From Cercis canadensis (Eukaryota > Streptophyta > Magnoliopsida > Fabales > Fabaceae): a stretch of DNA of 64,000 nucleotides. Shown here piece after piece: positions 49,420 to 61,562 of the stretch. The stretch covers positions 257,266-321,265 of the forward strand of contig QAOA01003577.1 in the NCBI GenBank assembly GCA_003255065.1. The letters are read 5' to 3'. Each line of letters opens with the position of its first letter. Positions within the stretch are counted from its first letter, which is position 1. The notes beneath the pieces are model-generated. The model had not been told where the DNA came from and did not search any database. It saw only the letters and a list, made by a program, of their open reading frames with translations. Position numbers and translations under genes: made by a program.

Positions 49420-51180
49420 TTTCAACGAGAAACAAACGGAAATTAATGTGTTTTGTTTCTGTTGGAAGCAGGAGTATTAAATGGCCAAATCTCTTCTCTA
49501 TGTGGATATTGGCGTAGAGATAGAGATATGCGTCTCTGCGGCAAATGCAATGCAGGGGCTGATGCTGAGGAATCTACTCTCGAATTATTGGACTTTGTTT
49601 GTGAATAGTTATTGGAAAGATGACAATGGATTCACCCACCACCACCACCCAGACCCAGCTGGGTTAGGGGATAATAAAGTAATAAAACCAACGTTCCCGT
49701 TTTGATGGGTCCGTTCTTCTTCGTCCACAGTTTTAGATTCTGACAAAAGAGCTGACTGGAGTAATGACTCACAAGTCAGAAGAGAACAAGGTTAGAAAAA
49801 AATTCTTTTATAAAAGTTTCTTAATAAAAAATGATATTATTTTTACATTATATTGTAATGTAACATATTATTATAACTTTTTTTTTATAAGAATTATGAT
49901 AACTTTCTTGAATTTATTTCAAAACATATACTTTAAATTTAAAACATTTTCATTATAAAATTAATAAAAAATATTTATAAGTGTTCAAATTTTAAGTATA
50001 TTATAGCTTAATATTACATGTGTCACATTATTATAATTTAACATTAAAAAAATTATAATTATAATTACATATAATCATATAGTTTGTAGTCGAATAGTAT
50101 TTAGGTCATCTTTAAGATTTATAGATTCTTTGTTTAAATTTAAAGTCGCAATCAAAAATATCAAAAAAAAAATATTACATATAAATTACTCATATTCATG
50201 TTATAATTAATCTGTAGATTTAAAAAAAAATTGAGTTCCTATATTTAAATTTTATTCTCCTATATTTCCAATTTAATAATTTAACTCAATTTATTTAATG
50301 ACAAACAAAAAAAGCAGTTAAATTTTATTATTCAAAAGACAACACAGAAACATTAAAGAAAAAGGAATGTTACATTGATGTTCCCCATTACTTTTTTACT
50401 TGAACCTCATCACATTACTAATATAAAAATGTCATTGCTAACAGCTCCTACACTTAAGACGAAGAGATCAGAGAAACTTGTGTGCTCCCTACTACCTAAT
50501 CCAACAAAACTTCTAATTCTTCATTAAGGTTTTTTTTTTTTCTAAGATAAATTCTTCATTAAGTTGGTGAAATGAAAGGGGNAAAGAAAAAAGAAAAAAA
50601 AAGGAATGCTATACGGCCTGAAAATATTATTATTCAAACTGAGCACAGATCATACTACCAGTGCATTATAACAATTTGCCGTGAGGATTATTGAAATAAC
50701 ATAACAATTTAACTCATTTAATCCAAAAGGATTAGCTCATCAAGCATAAATCAATTCAAACTTTATACTTTCTTGAATAAAAGCTCAACTTTTTTTTTCA
50801 TATAAAAAAAAAATCCTTTTTTTGCTAAGCATATAAGAGAGTTACTTAGAAGTTGATAAAGATTGTTATTTGACATGTCCTTCCACTATAATTTATGAAA
50901 CTATATGAAGTTTTAAGAATGTAAAATTATGTTCACACTGTGGAAGGCTCGCAATTATGCTTTCCCTAAGTTTTATCTTTATAATTTTTTTTGTTATTAT
51001 AGTTACAACGTAAGGCAGAGACATGTAAATCATCACTTGACAACATACTGTTTGGTTTTTAGTTCCATAATTGTAATTTGCAAGCAAGCACAAAGGAGGG
51101 TTAATTCATATTTAGTTGAACAAAAATTTATTTGACACTTGGAAATGAAGGCAGAATACTCGGAATTGGAATCGGTCCTC
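49420..51180. other. SIP2;1 promoter side and AT-rich spacer
   Basis: Leader and promoter of SIP2;1 (to about 49750), then very AT-rich DNA to 51180 with the N at 50582 inside an A-rich run. No gene is supported. Confidence 0.5.
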
Positions 51181-51230
51181 TAATTCAAGGTATTTGTAAT
51201 GTAATATCATAAAAGCAGCAAAAAGCTAAC

Positions 51231-51520
51231 CTGAATGGGAATTCTGGCACCAACGCAGTAAAGGAAGTTACTGACATCCCCAGAAATGGCATCAGCCAAA
51301 ACTGTGAGAGGATTGTAGGCACCACCATTGGTAAATTTTCCCAGAAATGCAAAGAAGAAGGAGTTTATAATGGAAAGTGCAGCCTTCACAATCTCACTAC
51401 ACGGCTCAATCTCATGATCCAAGCCCAACTTTCTGTCGACAAATATCTGAATGAGAACCCCTGCCCAAACCGCATGAAAGACAATACAAAATCTGATACA
51501 AGCAAACGAGTCCCACTCAT
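51231..51520 (-). pseudogene. SIP2 exon 1 duplicate, frameshifted, lacking exons 2-3
   Basis: Reads MSGTRLLVSDFVLSFM, then shifts frame and continues as VWAGVLIQIF to YCVGARIPIQ, parallel to exon 1 of SIP2;1. Compared with the 285-bp true exon it is 290 bp, which fits a six-base insertion (HEIEPCSEIVK against HQPHGEIVK) and a one-base deletion near 51470. The donor and the first intron bases (GTTAGCTTTTTGCTG) are also copied, so this was a DNA-level duplication, not retroposition. Upstream similarity reaches about 51650 (GGGTTAGGGGATAA-like). No exon 2 or 3 follows, so no full protein is possible. NPL is still present. Confidence 0.85.
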
Positions 51521-52776
51521 CTTCAACAACAAACAAGACATTTCTTTTTTATTTTTTTGTTTCACTTCGATCAATCATGACTCTTCTATGTGGGTTGGGA
51601 AGATGACATTGAGTTTATGAGCAGCTATCAGTACCCAAAGGTTGGGTAGGGGATAACTAATCAACAAACTTTTCTGTTTTAGAATTTTGAATAATGAATA
51701 CTCAGTGATAATGGAAATCCAACTTTAATATATACTAGTTGCAACGCATGTAAAATACGGGCAACTATTTAACATAGAAGAATTAGATATATAAAAAGAA
51801 AAAAGAGAAACAGAAAAAACAATAAAAGAAAGAGAGAAAATACAATAATTATAAATAATCTTACTCATAAAAATAATTTTTTTTTTTAAGTTTATATAGT
51901 AATATATAAATTGATATTACTTTCACGTCCCTGTAATGTAACATGTCGAGGATGTCGCTGACCGTTTCTCAGCAACTCCAAGCCATGCTCATTAGGCTTC
52001 CACCATTTATATGGGGACAATGGATCCCTTGTCTAATGCCTCACAATGGATTAAACTCTAATAGATGGATCCCCTTCAATTTTGGACTGATGGGTTTAGT
52101 CATGGAGAGATTTTTTTTTTTTTTTTTTTTTTTCACAAGTTTAAAACTTCAAAATACTACTCATTGCACAATTTGTAAGTGCATAAGTAAATTACACATA
52201 ACTCAAAATTGAAGAAGATTTTATGCAATTTACCCAATACTATTTTATTTTGTAGAGGATGATTGTGCTAACTTTTAAGAAATTGATTGATTAAAAAAAT
52301 TCTAATTTTTATTTTATTGAATATTACAAATTGTGACAATGTGATTATTTAAAATGTTTAATCTGGTATTTCTTACATATAGTGAGTTTATATACTTATC
52401 ATATAACGTGACAAAATGAGTTGTATTTAACTTGCAATTATTTACAAAACTTGATTAAATTGATAGGATTATATACTTTAGTTTTATGTGGAAGAAAATC
52501 ACGCAAAATACCTTTTAAATTGAACATGAAATGTAACATAGACTTACACTAATTATTACTTCAACTAGTAGTTTACATCATAAATAGCAATGAACGGCTA
52601 TCACTTGATTTGGTATGTAATTTTATAAAATAATTCCGTGATATTCAACATAACTTTATGTAAAACATGTTAATATAATTTATTTAAATTTAAAAGATAA
52701 GTAGACATATTATAAACAACCTGACGTACAAGATGTAATTCATGTAAAAAAAAATTCGTTGACTACTCTTGGGTGA
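51521..52776. other. Intergenic, AT-rich
   Basis: Bases 51521-51680 still resemble the SIP2;1 promoter region. The rest is AT-rich with a T-run at 52111-52133. I see no gene. Confidence 0.5.
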
Positions 52777-52784
52777 AGGTGAAG
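52777..52784. repeat. Left 8-bp target-site duplication of hAT element 2
   Basis: AGGTGAAG, repeated exactly at 54004-54011. Confidence 0.85.
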
Positions 52785-54003
52785 TATAGCTGGCTAATGG
52801 GTCAGCCCAGCCCATTAGAGTTGGGCCACATCAGGTCACAGGCCAAATTGGCCCAATTCTAATTAGGCTAGCAAAATCACAGTCCAGCCCAACCCACTTT
52901 GGACTGCGGGCCAAAACGGACTAAAATTTATTTTTTAATTTTTTTTACCATGCTTATTTTTTAGAGAATATGAGAATATATTGATTATAAAACATCAAAT
53001 ATTAATATATTTAATCAAAATATAAACTCAAATAAACCTATAATAATAAACTGCTAATGTATCATTAACCACATACTAATTAAAAAGTATTTAGCACAAC
53101 AAATTCAGCAATCAAGTCACTTGAGTCTTGACTAAAATAAATTTAATAAATTATTAATGTCTCAAACTCTTGTATTTCGAAATAAACATTTGCGCAAATA
53201 ACGCCATAAATAACTTGTTCCACACTTTGTCAGATGGGTATTGTTTTTTCAATGTTATTTGGGGTTTCTTAGCTTTTCATGAAGTGGGTATGATTTATTT
53301 TCCATATACACAGTGATTTTCTGGGTAAAATTTGCTACCTTTGGATTTCAGCGCTTAGCACTGCGAAACCAACACTGGGCGCTGGCATCTTGGCCTCGAA
53401 GGGTGCTGTCGCAGGACCTCCAGCGCCAGCACCCCAAAGCCTTCCTTCCACTTGATTTTTTATATTAAGCCTTTAACTTCAATTTTTCTAATACCCTACC
53501 TGTAAAAACAATAAAAGGGGTATATTTAGGACATAAATTTGGACTCTCTTACCTTATTTTAACGTAAATATGTTTTCTCTATGAACTTCATTAAATCAAT
53601 TTTAGAAAGACTAAGTAATAAGAGATTTAGTTTCTCTTAAAGCTTAATGGTATCAAAAGGGTGAAAGATCAGAACTGAGAAGTGCTGGCTTGTGCTGGAG
53701 ATTGGAGAAGGAGAGGCGAAGAGGGGTAGAACCGTAGAAGGAGAGGCAGAAAATGGGAGAACCAGAGTGTGAGAAATGAAATTTTGAATTAAGAACTTAG
53801 GGATTGCTTTGAAGAATCAAGACAATTGAAAGCTGAAGAAAAANAAAAAAAAAAAAAAAAAAAAAGAGCAAAACGGGCTAATTAGGCCACGAGCTAGATT
53901 GAGCCGAGCCAAATTGGTTTGATTTTAAATGTTCCTATGATATTGGAACCCAGGCCACTATTTTATCGGGCCTCATCAGGCTCAGCCCATTTTCCCAGCT
54001 CTA
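52785..54003. mobile_element. Non-autonomous hAT transposon 2, 1219 bp, with 8-bp target duplication
   Basis: The left end TATAGCTGGCTAATGGG pairs with the reverse complement of the right end, TAGAGCTGGGAAAATGGG. AGGTGAAG flanks both sides (52777-52784 and 54004-54011). Termini of the TAGAGCTGG type and an 8-bp duplication are typical of plant hAT elements. The subterminal zones are rich in GGGCC/GCCCA words in both orientations. The interior has a GC-rich patch (53350-53440), a GA-rich patch (53690-53780) and an A-run with the N at 53844. No transposase frame is visible. It inserted about 260 bp upstream of the PAG1 start codon. Confidence 0.85.
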
Positions 54004-54011
54004 AGGTGAAG
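54004..54011. repeat. Right 8-bp target-site duplication of hAT element 2
   Basis: AGGTGAAG, identical to the copy at 52777-52784. Confidence 0.85.
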
Positions 54012-54270
54012 CACAACCATACTAGAATAATTTGTAATATTTTGGACAAAAATATAAATACTAGTAAGATAAGAGGCACTTGAGCAATTATACACTTTTA
54101 CCCGCCTTCGGCCGCAAACCCGAGAACGAAGTTACTCTTCTATTTTTCTTGAGGCCAAAGACAAACGTTCCTTTATTTCTTTCCTAGTGCCGAAGCCGAA
54201 CGAGCTCCAAAGCAAGAAGTGTGACAGTAGACGAGGAAGAGGATTTGGCACAAATCGCTAGTTTGAAAGC

Positions 54271-57200
54271 ATGAGTAGCATCGGAACAGGTTACGATCTC
54301 TCAGTCACTACTTTCTCGCCTGATGGCCGAGTTTTCCAGATTGAGTACGCTGCTAAAGCCGTCGACAACAGCGGGTACCCTACAATTTTCCATTTCGCTT
54401 TCTTTTCCTGCATTTTTCAATTTTATGCTTTATATATATACAACTCATAGATTTTTGATCTGGGTTTATCTTCGTCTAGAACTCTGATTTTTTTTTTTTT
54501 TGAAATAAAACTTGCACCGAGCTATGTCTCACTCAATTTAGGGGAAAAATTTCACATGGGATATTTTCTTCGAGAAATTGAACAATAGGTTTAAGATATT
54601 GGAACAATTTTTCCATCTTTCCCCTTTATAGTTTCATCTTTGTCTGCGTTGTTAGTCGCCAAATGAGATCTTACAATTGGAACTTTATTGCAGGACTGTT
54701 ATTGGTATCAAATGCAAAGACGGGATTGTGCTGGTAGGGATTCTAAAAATTTGTTTGTCTCACAGTTTCAGTATTGGATCTTTTCGTTTTTTAAACTTTG
54801 GCTGGATTTTAGGGGGTTGAGAAGCTTATTCCATCGAAGATGATGCTGCCGGGTTCCAATAGAAGAATACACTCTGTTCATCGCCACTCTGGCATGGTAC
54901 TGTGTCACTCACATTTTATTATGTCTTGCCTATCTTCTTGCCTTTTTTTTGCTTTTAATTTTTTAATTCTGTAATGACAGCAAAGAGCATACATAAAAGA
55001 GACCTGCTTGACATGTATAGTATGTGAGCATGGATTTGTGTATAAGCTTGCCTAAGAATAGCTAGTGGTGAGGTGATGTGAAAATCAGTGGAATTCATGC
55101 TTCATTGACTGATGGTTGATGGAGCAGGTAGGATTTAAGAGTTTGTTGAATGAGATAATGGAAGTTGAGCTTGGAAGAAAAGGAAGAACTCTGAGTATAA
55201 AACTACCATCCTCAATCACCAGTATCTATTAGATCAGTAGCTTTTATTGCAAGTGGAGTGATTTGTGTATTGACGTGTTTATTTTATTTCATTCCCTGAG
55301 AGATCTTGTATGGGAAACATGATTAAGCTTAAATTAGAATCCTCATCCACGCATGACCTTATTTATAGCAGTTATTTTGGGATGTCTTTCATGCTCTCTT
55401 GATTAGATAGTGAGTATCAGAAAGTCATGGAAACTATAACGTAAAATGTAGTTAAGGAGCAATGGACCAAAGCAACTGGTGTATCATTATAATAAGGTTA
55501 GAGCATTGGGGCTACTTCTCAGTTTAAAATTTAATCTATAATGCCAATATGTCACATTTTAGTTGCTTTTGTTTTATCCAGAAAAAAAGTCTAGTTGCTT
55601 TGATGCATTGCTATTTGCTATAGGTGTCACAAGAATTTCTGTGAGTTCTTTGTTTGATTTTGTCTCAGTTACGGGCTTGATTACCCTCATATTTGAATTT
55701 CTTTTGATGTATGCGTGAATGTTCTTCCAAATTTAGGCTGTGGCAGGATTAGCAGCTGATGGGAGGCAAATTGTTGCCAGAGCCAAGTCTGAAGCAACTA
55801 ACTATGATAGGTTTGCTCTACGCTCCTGTAACACCTGAAAACGCCCTCCTCATTTTTCTCTATATTTGCACATGTTTATATTGTTTCCTCTGACTGAATA
55901 CTTTATCTCTTTTCTCGATTGATGTGCCACTGACATAGAAGATAGGTGGACTTATTGAATCTCTGTCTAGTAACTCAACCTTATTCTCCCTTTTGAAGTA
56001 GAAAATTATAAGTTGTCCTGATTTGCCATATATTGCCCACAAGAAAAATAAGTAGCAAGTAGCAACTTTCACATATTACTGTTTCTTACCTACTCTGTGT
56101 TTTGTAACTTGTGCCTCAAATAGGTCAAGCAATCTTTTCTTGGATAAATCACAGATTTCATTACAAATAAGCCATTGTAATGACGCCCATGTGGATAAGA
56201 TATATATGCAAAATCCATCCTGCTGGTCTAGAAACTAACCAAAAGAATAAAAGATATCAATATATAAAATTCAATTTTTCCAAAAATTCCAAGAAAGGAA
56301 GAAGTAAAGGCATCGTGAATTTAACTACAGATGAACCTGAGTTGATAAAAATGTCTGCCTCCCAAAAGAACTGTCTTACCCTGAAATAGTCTACTTTTCT
56401 TTCCAGTCACTGAAGAAGAAGCAAAGGCATTGGCTGAACACGAATTTTCACACTTTGCATGTAGCAAATATTCTCTGCTTTTATCCCAAAAAAAAAGAAA
56501 GAAGAAAATCTGTGTACCTTCAGCAAGTAGTCTGTGAAACTAATGAATGGTTCTTCTGTCTAATGTAAAATAGTCACAAGGTTCTGCTTGATGTTTGAAA
56601 ACCAAAAGGAAGGAATTCTATGATAAACTTGGTCAATATCAGTTAGACTAACGCCACGACCTAGACAGTGTTTTGTGTATTTTTGACATACTAGTAGATT
56701 TAAATTGAAGTGCATGATAACTTTGTGAGGCATTCTTTCTTAAATGTTTTATGATAGTTATGTCAGTTCTACTTATGAAAAGAAAAGATATTCATTTTGT
56801 TTTATTTCCTCCAGTGTGTATGGGGACCCAATCCCTGTTAAGGAACTTGCCGATCGTGTGGCTAGTTATGTGCACCTTTGTACACTTTATTGGTGGCTCA
56901 GGTATAATGAGAACTGACCAAGTGTTATTGATCAATTTCAAGTTGTATTTCCTGACATATTTTACTTATTGAGAGAGGTATAATGGTGTTGCAGACCTTT
57001 TGGATGTGGTGTCATACTAGGAGGTTATGACAGAGATGGACCACAGTTGTACATGGTTGAACCTTCTGGTGTTTCCTATGTGAGTCTATTTTTTATTATT
57101 TGTTATGGCTACATCCTGGCTTTGTAATACTTACCAAGTTCTTTGAGATTCTCTTTTCCCCAGTGTTATGTTAGTTTTTTTACTGATAATTTTTTTGGCA

Positions 57201-59625
57201 TTTCTTCTAGAGGTATTTTGGTGCTGCCATTGGGAAGGGCAGGCAGGCTGCTAAAACGTAAGTGAGATCAGTTTGTCAAATCTATATTAATCACAAATAA
57301 TTTAATGCTGTACTAACCATTACTTTGAGTTAGTAAACACACAAGGTTTGAATAGACAATTAGCTTCTGAGTGTGGGCATGTTTAGCAATGGCTTACTTC
57401 ATCTCCATTCTGTTGTGGGGGAATTGAGGTGTAAATTTGATTATTATATTTAGATAAGAATGAAAAATCTCCTATTGCTTAAAAATGCATCTCACCATGA
57501 GGAAACCTTAAACTTAGTCTTTTTGGGATATTCTTGTTTATCTGGGTCATGTTCTTTTCTTTGTATACATTAATTGCTACAGTAATGGCTGCTTTTTTGT
57601 TCTAAATTACAAGAACGACAGAGAGGGGCTACTTATGTGACTGGATTAGTTATGGGGTTTGTGCTGAATTGCATTACTTTCCTCATTTAAATTCTTCAGG
57701 ATAAAACCTTACAATTTTACTTTATTTAAAATCATTCTCCTGTTCAAAATGATCTTGCGATGGCAGACATATGTTCAGCATGGTACTAAATTATCTGATT
57801 AATTTTTTGGCAGAGAGATTGAAAAGTTAAAACTTTCTGACATGNGGCTGCTTTTTTGTTCTAAATTATAAGAACGACAGAGAGGGGCTACTTATGTGAC
57901 TGGATTAGTTATGGGGTTTGTGCTGAAATGCATTACTTTCCTCATTTAAATTCTTCAGGATAAAACCTTACAATTTTACTTTATTTAAAATCATTCTCCT
58001 GTTCAAAAGTGATCTTGCGATGGCAGACATATGTTCAGCATGGTACTAAATTATCTGATTAATTTTTTGGCAGAGAGATTGAAAAGTTAAAACTTTCTGA
58101 CATGACTTGCCGTCAAGGAGTTATTGAGGTAGCCAAGATGTAAGTGGCATTCATTATCAGCTATGGTGTTTCTATTAATTTTGTGATTAATATTTCTGAT
58201 TGTAGATGTGCCAAATTATGTATCTGGTCTGTTTCATGTGAATGCATATTTTATCTTGTAAATTGTGGTTGAAGTATGTGATGATGAAAGTCTTGGCTGT
58301 GGATTTTAAATTGTTAGAAAAATGGAGGTAAGAAGGGAAGAAGGCTTGCAGTTAAGGGATCAAAAAAATTGGGATACATGCTGTATTTTTATGTGTTGCA
58401 GCATGAAGAAAAACTATTTTTGAAACTCATAATAACAAAACATAATGAAGGTAAAGTGATGGAATGGACCATAAGAAGGAATAGGGAATTCTTGGTTTCG
58501 TAGCTTTGCTTGCTTATCTATGTTGAGTATTAAAATATTTATATATATAATCAATGAAGAGAAACGTGAATATTTAACTGACCACTACTAGGGTTCTTTT
58601 ATCTGCTACAGTTACTGAAATGCAGGAGGGATAGAGTTCTGGATCATTTAAGTTTTGATTTGTATTGCCAGCTGATTTGTTCTGGAAATTCTTTGTTTTT
58701 GGCAAGTGATGATTATGAAGATTTTATTGGACGGCTAGCTTTATATTGAGGTTTTGGTACTTAGAAAAGGGGGAGGGGAATTTGTTTGCCGAAGACAGCC
58801 AATGATCTGTCAAAGTTGCTTGATGTGAATTGTTAATTACTGCTAATTTTGAGTGTTTGTCTTTTGTGCCAAGCAGTATTTATGGAGTTCATGATGAAGC
58901 AAAGGATAAAGACTTTGAACTGGAAATGAGTTGGGTGTGTGATGAATCAAACCGCCAACACCAGAAGGTAATGCCTGGCTTGTATATGATGAACTTCTAT
59001 CTTGTAACTTTTTTCTGATAACGACCTGGCTGTAGATCGTCTGCTACTAACTCGTATTTGGGCATTGTTGACTTGGAATTTTGGTTTTGATATTTCTTGA
59101 CTTGGGATTTTTTGTAAAGGAGGTGAATTTCCTTTAACTTGCTATGTTTCTGGACCATCATTGCTTAAACAGCTTAGTCTTCTCCAGCCCGGACTTCATT
59201 AGATAATAATATTGTCTACTCAGTTTAGCCTTAAATTGGGTATATTGATTTCTGTTTGCTATTTTTCGCCCCTCCTTTTATCAAGCGCACATACCAACCC
59301 CCATGTTAGGAATCTGCTCTCACGTTAAGTTCACAATCATCACTCCAAATATCAAACTAGCTCTCAGAAGTCGGTGTTAATTTTTTTTTTTAATAATCTT
59401 TTTATCTTTTTGGGCTGAGTAGTGTTATTTTTACCTGATTGCCACTTCTCTGTCTCAGCAATTGTTGACATGAAATTGCAGTGATGTATGTTGATGTTGT
59501 AAATTTGTTACTTTACATGTCACTGAAATTTATTGTTTTAAAATCATGTACAGGTCCCAGATGATCTTTTAGAAGCAGCCAAGACAGCCGCCAAAGCAGC
59601 TCTTGAGGAAATGGATGCAGATTAG
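54271..59625 (+). CDS. PAG1: 20S proteasome subunit alpha type-3 (PAG1)
   Basis: Alpha-ring subunit of the 20S proteasome core, in cytosol and nucleus. Ten exons: 54271-54374, 54694-54733, 54813-54896, 55737-55810, 56815-56901, 56995-57079, 57211-57257, 58074-58139, 58877-58967, 59554-59625, giving 249 residues, the same length I recall for Arabidopsis PAG1. The start [20 protein letters not shown] holds the alpha-subunit signature ([13 protein letters not shown]). [40 protein letters not shown] and the C-terminal EEMDAD are typical. Exon 8 is partly repeated at 57814-57844, just before the N at 57845; that copy is an assembly artefact and is left out. With it, an automatic gene model could skip or truncate exon 8. 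Confidence 0.95.
57587..58104. repeat. Direct repeat around single N (assembly overlap), hits PAG1 exon 8
   Basis: Bases 57587-57844 and 57846-58104 match with two substitutions and one 1-base indel that I can count, separated by the N at 57845. The first copy ends inside exon 8 of PAG1 (after CTGACATG); the second carries exon 8 in full. Confidence 0.9.
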
Positions 59626-60530
59626 TGAAGAGTTTTCTAGTTTATTCTAGGGGGCTGTATTTCATAATATTTGAAAATCCATAGAAAATGTCATGAATCA
59701 ATATTTGGATTTTTGTGCTTCTTGATGGGATCTGCCCTTTGTTGATTTCCCGAGCCTTAGAGAAATATGTTTTACAGTGGACTCACTGCGTGCGTGCGCA
59801 CACTATTGAAATTTCTCTTTTATTTGCTATCAGTCGCGTGCGTTCACTCTCTTTTATGTTGGATTTTTTTGGAGGTATCGAGGGTCAATTTCATTGAAAT
59901 TGAATAACGTGAAATCAATGAAGACGAGATGGTTTTATGAGAATTTTTTGCATGAATTAGATATTATTTGACTTTGTACTGTGTCATTTCACTACACAAG
60001 TAATCACTTGCATATAACAATTATGTTTTTTGGTAGTATGTGCAATGGTGTTGTCTCTGGTTTGTACAAGAGACTTCAGAACCCAAAATATGTCAATCTA
60101 TAGAAGTATGTATATGTATGTATATGGGGAGCATATCAAGTGAGAGTAGTACATCAAATAACAACCACCAGATTAGTATGGCTCAGTCCAGATTAAAAAT
60201 CAATAAATATCACAATATAGCATATATTAAAAATAAGTTCATGCAAAAATGTAAATAGTTTTTTTATTTTTTTTTATTTTATGGTTTTCGAAGGAAGTAA
60301 ATTTTTGTATTATGATTCTCAAAGAGAACAAATTAATTTTCCCACAAAGCAACATATAGCATTATAGCTTGTACATATGGCAGAAACTCTTATAAGTTAA
60401 CATCACAAAAACACAACAAAAATACAAGCAACAAGCTTAAGCTATTGCTAGGCATCATTAATTTGTATGCATGACAGACAAGTCTTAGTAGAAATTTCCG
60501 AAGACTTAATTATATAGCTAGGTCTCATTC
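59626..60530. other. PAG1 3' flank and Ole e 1-like gene 3' flank
   Basis: Convergent 3' UTRs and AT-rich spacer. Short GTGCGTGCGC-type and TATGTATATG repeats occur near 59790 and 60108. No gene is supported. Confidence 0.5.
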
Positions 60531-60941
60531 TCACATTTGGGGCATAAAATTGAAGAATCCAGTACCAAATAATGCAAGCCCACCCAACAGGGTTTGAAAT
60601 ATGTCTAAAAGGGTAACAATTGCTTGAAGATTTCAATTGGCTAAAGGGAGTTCCACTTTGATAAGGCATGTAGAGGGATCAAAAGCCAAGCCATCTAAAG
60701 TTTTCAAAACGACCTCGAAAAATCCATAGGCGTCAGTAACAGCATTGCCTAAGGTGGTTGTTCTATTATTGCACACCAAAGTAACATTTTGGCCTGCCAC
60801 GGCAGTGCTATTGCTGGCCATGGCTTGTCCCCCTAAAATTTTCCCTTCGACTATGTGGAAGCCATTTATGGTATAGCGTTCAGCAACTGAGATTGTTCTA
60901 AGCACAACAAGAGCAAGGAGAAGGGCACAATGATAAGCCAT
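60531..60941 (-). pseudogene. Ole e 1 / phylloplanin-like secreted protein, in-frame stop near 3' end
   Basis: A small secreted protein with a signal peptide (MAYHCALLLALVVLRTIS) and an Ole e 1-type fold (NVTLVCNNRTTTLGNAVTDA, then AYGFFEVVL, then DPSTCLIKVELPLAN). The frame stops at TGA 60633-60635 after 102 residues, but the same frame goes on for 33 sense codons to TGA at 60531, reading NLQAIVTLLDIFQ then LLGGLALFGTGFF, a hydrophobic tail like that of family members. The stop sits where the family has Cys (LANC), so a TGC/TGT to TGA change is the simplest explanation. It may yield a truncated protein lacking a disulphide partner, or be a recent pseudogene, or a base-call error. No intron is seen. 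Confidence 0.65.
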
Positions 60942-61358
60942 GGAGGTTTTTTAAGGCTAATATATAATGGAAACAAATACACTCTAATTCTAATGGCTTT
61001 CCTTCTTAGCTCTGCGTCTAAATTGTGTATCCAAATCCATCTTTTATAAGCCTGGGCTTAAGGAAATTAGCTTGAGTGAGCTACCTAGTTGATTAATTAT
61101 CCTTTATAGTCCCCTCTTGATCTTTTACGGAATAATTTTCAAATAATCTACTTTCCTCCAATGTTAGATTCAAAATACTGTGGTTGCAAATATACATCTC
61201 TATCACCATAAAGCTTCTACGATAGGCTACAATCAAACTCAAACGTACACGTTCTTACAACTTGAATTTGGAGTAGACTTTTTAACGTGGAACTCACCAT
61301 TTATCCAGGCTATAATGTGCTTCTGCAAACAATGGGTTTTCAGATAGAGTTTTAGGAC
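60942..61358. other. Spacer between the two Ole e 1-like copies
   Basis: Promoter and leader of the 60.5-kb gene and the 3' flank of the 61.4-kb pseudogene. Nothing else is seen. Confidence 0.45.
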
Positions 61359-61562
61359 TCAACACTCAACAGTGCCAGGCATGGTGGCTATCCACCATTG
61401 CACACCAAAGCAACGTCTATCCCGACCAAGCCACTGCTGTTGCTCGGCACTGCTTGTCACTTTCACTTGGGCTACGTTGATGCCATCTATCATGTACCCA
61501 TTTGCAAGTGATGTTGTGGTGAGCACGATAAGGGCAAGGAGAAGGACAGAACCAAAAGCCAT
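61359..61562 (-). pseudogene. Ole e 1 / phylloplanin-like pseudogene, 5' part only
   Basis: The signal peptide and first residues (MAFGSVLLLALIVLTTTSLA, then NGYMIDGINVAQVKV) parallel the neighbour at 60.9 kb. After about 40 residues the frame is lost: the base string TTGGTGTGCAAT, which codes LVCN in the neighbour, is still here but in another frame. The reading then ends at residue 67, and the rest of the domain is missing. This is a tandem duplicate that has decayed. Confidence 0.75.

Noticed and set aside
60448-60669. 73-residue frame overlapping the end of the Ole e 1-like gene
   Set aside because: The other frame, with one TGA, gives the family-like C-terminus; this one does not resemble anything.
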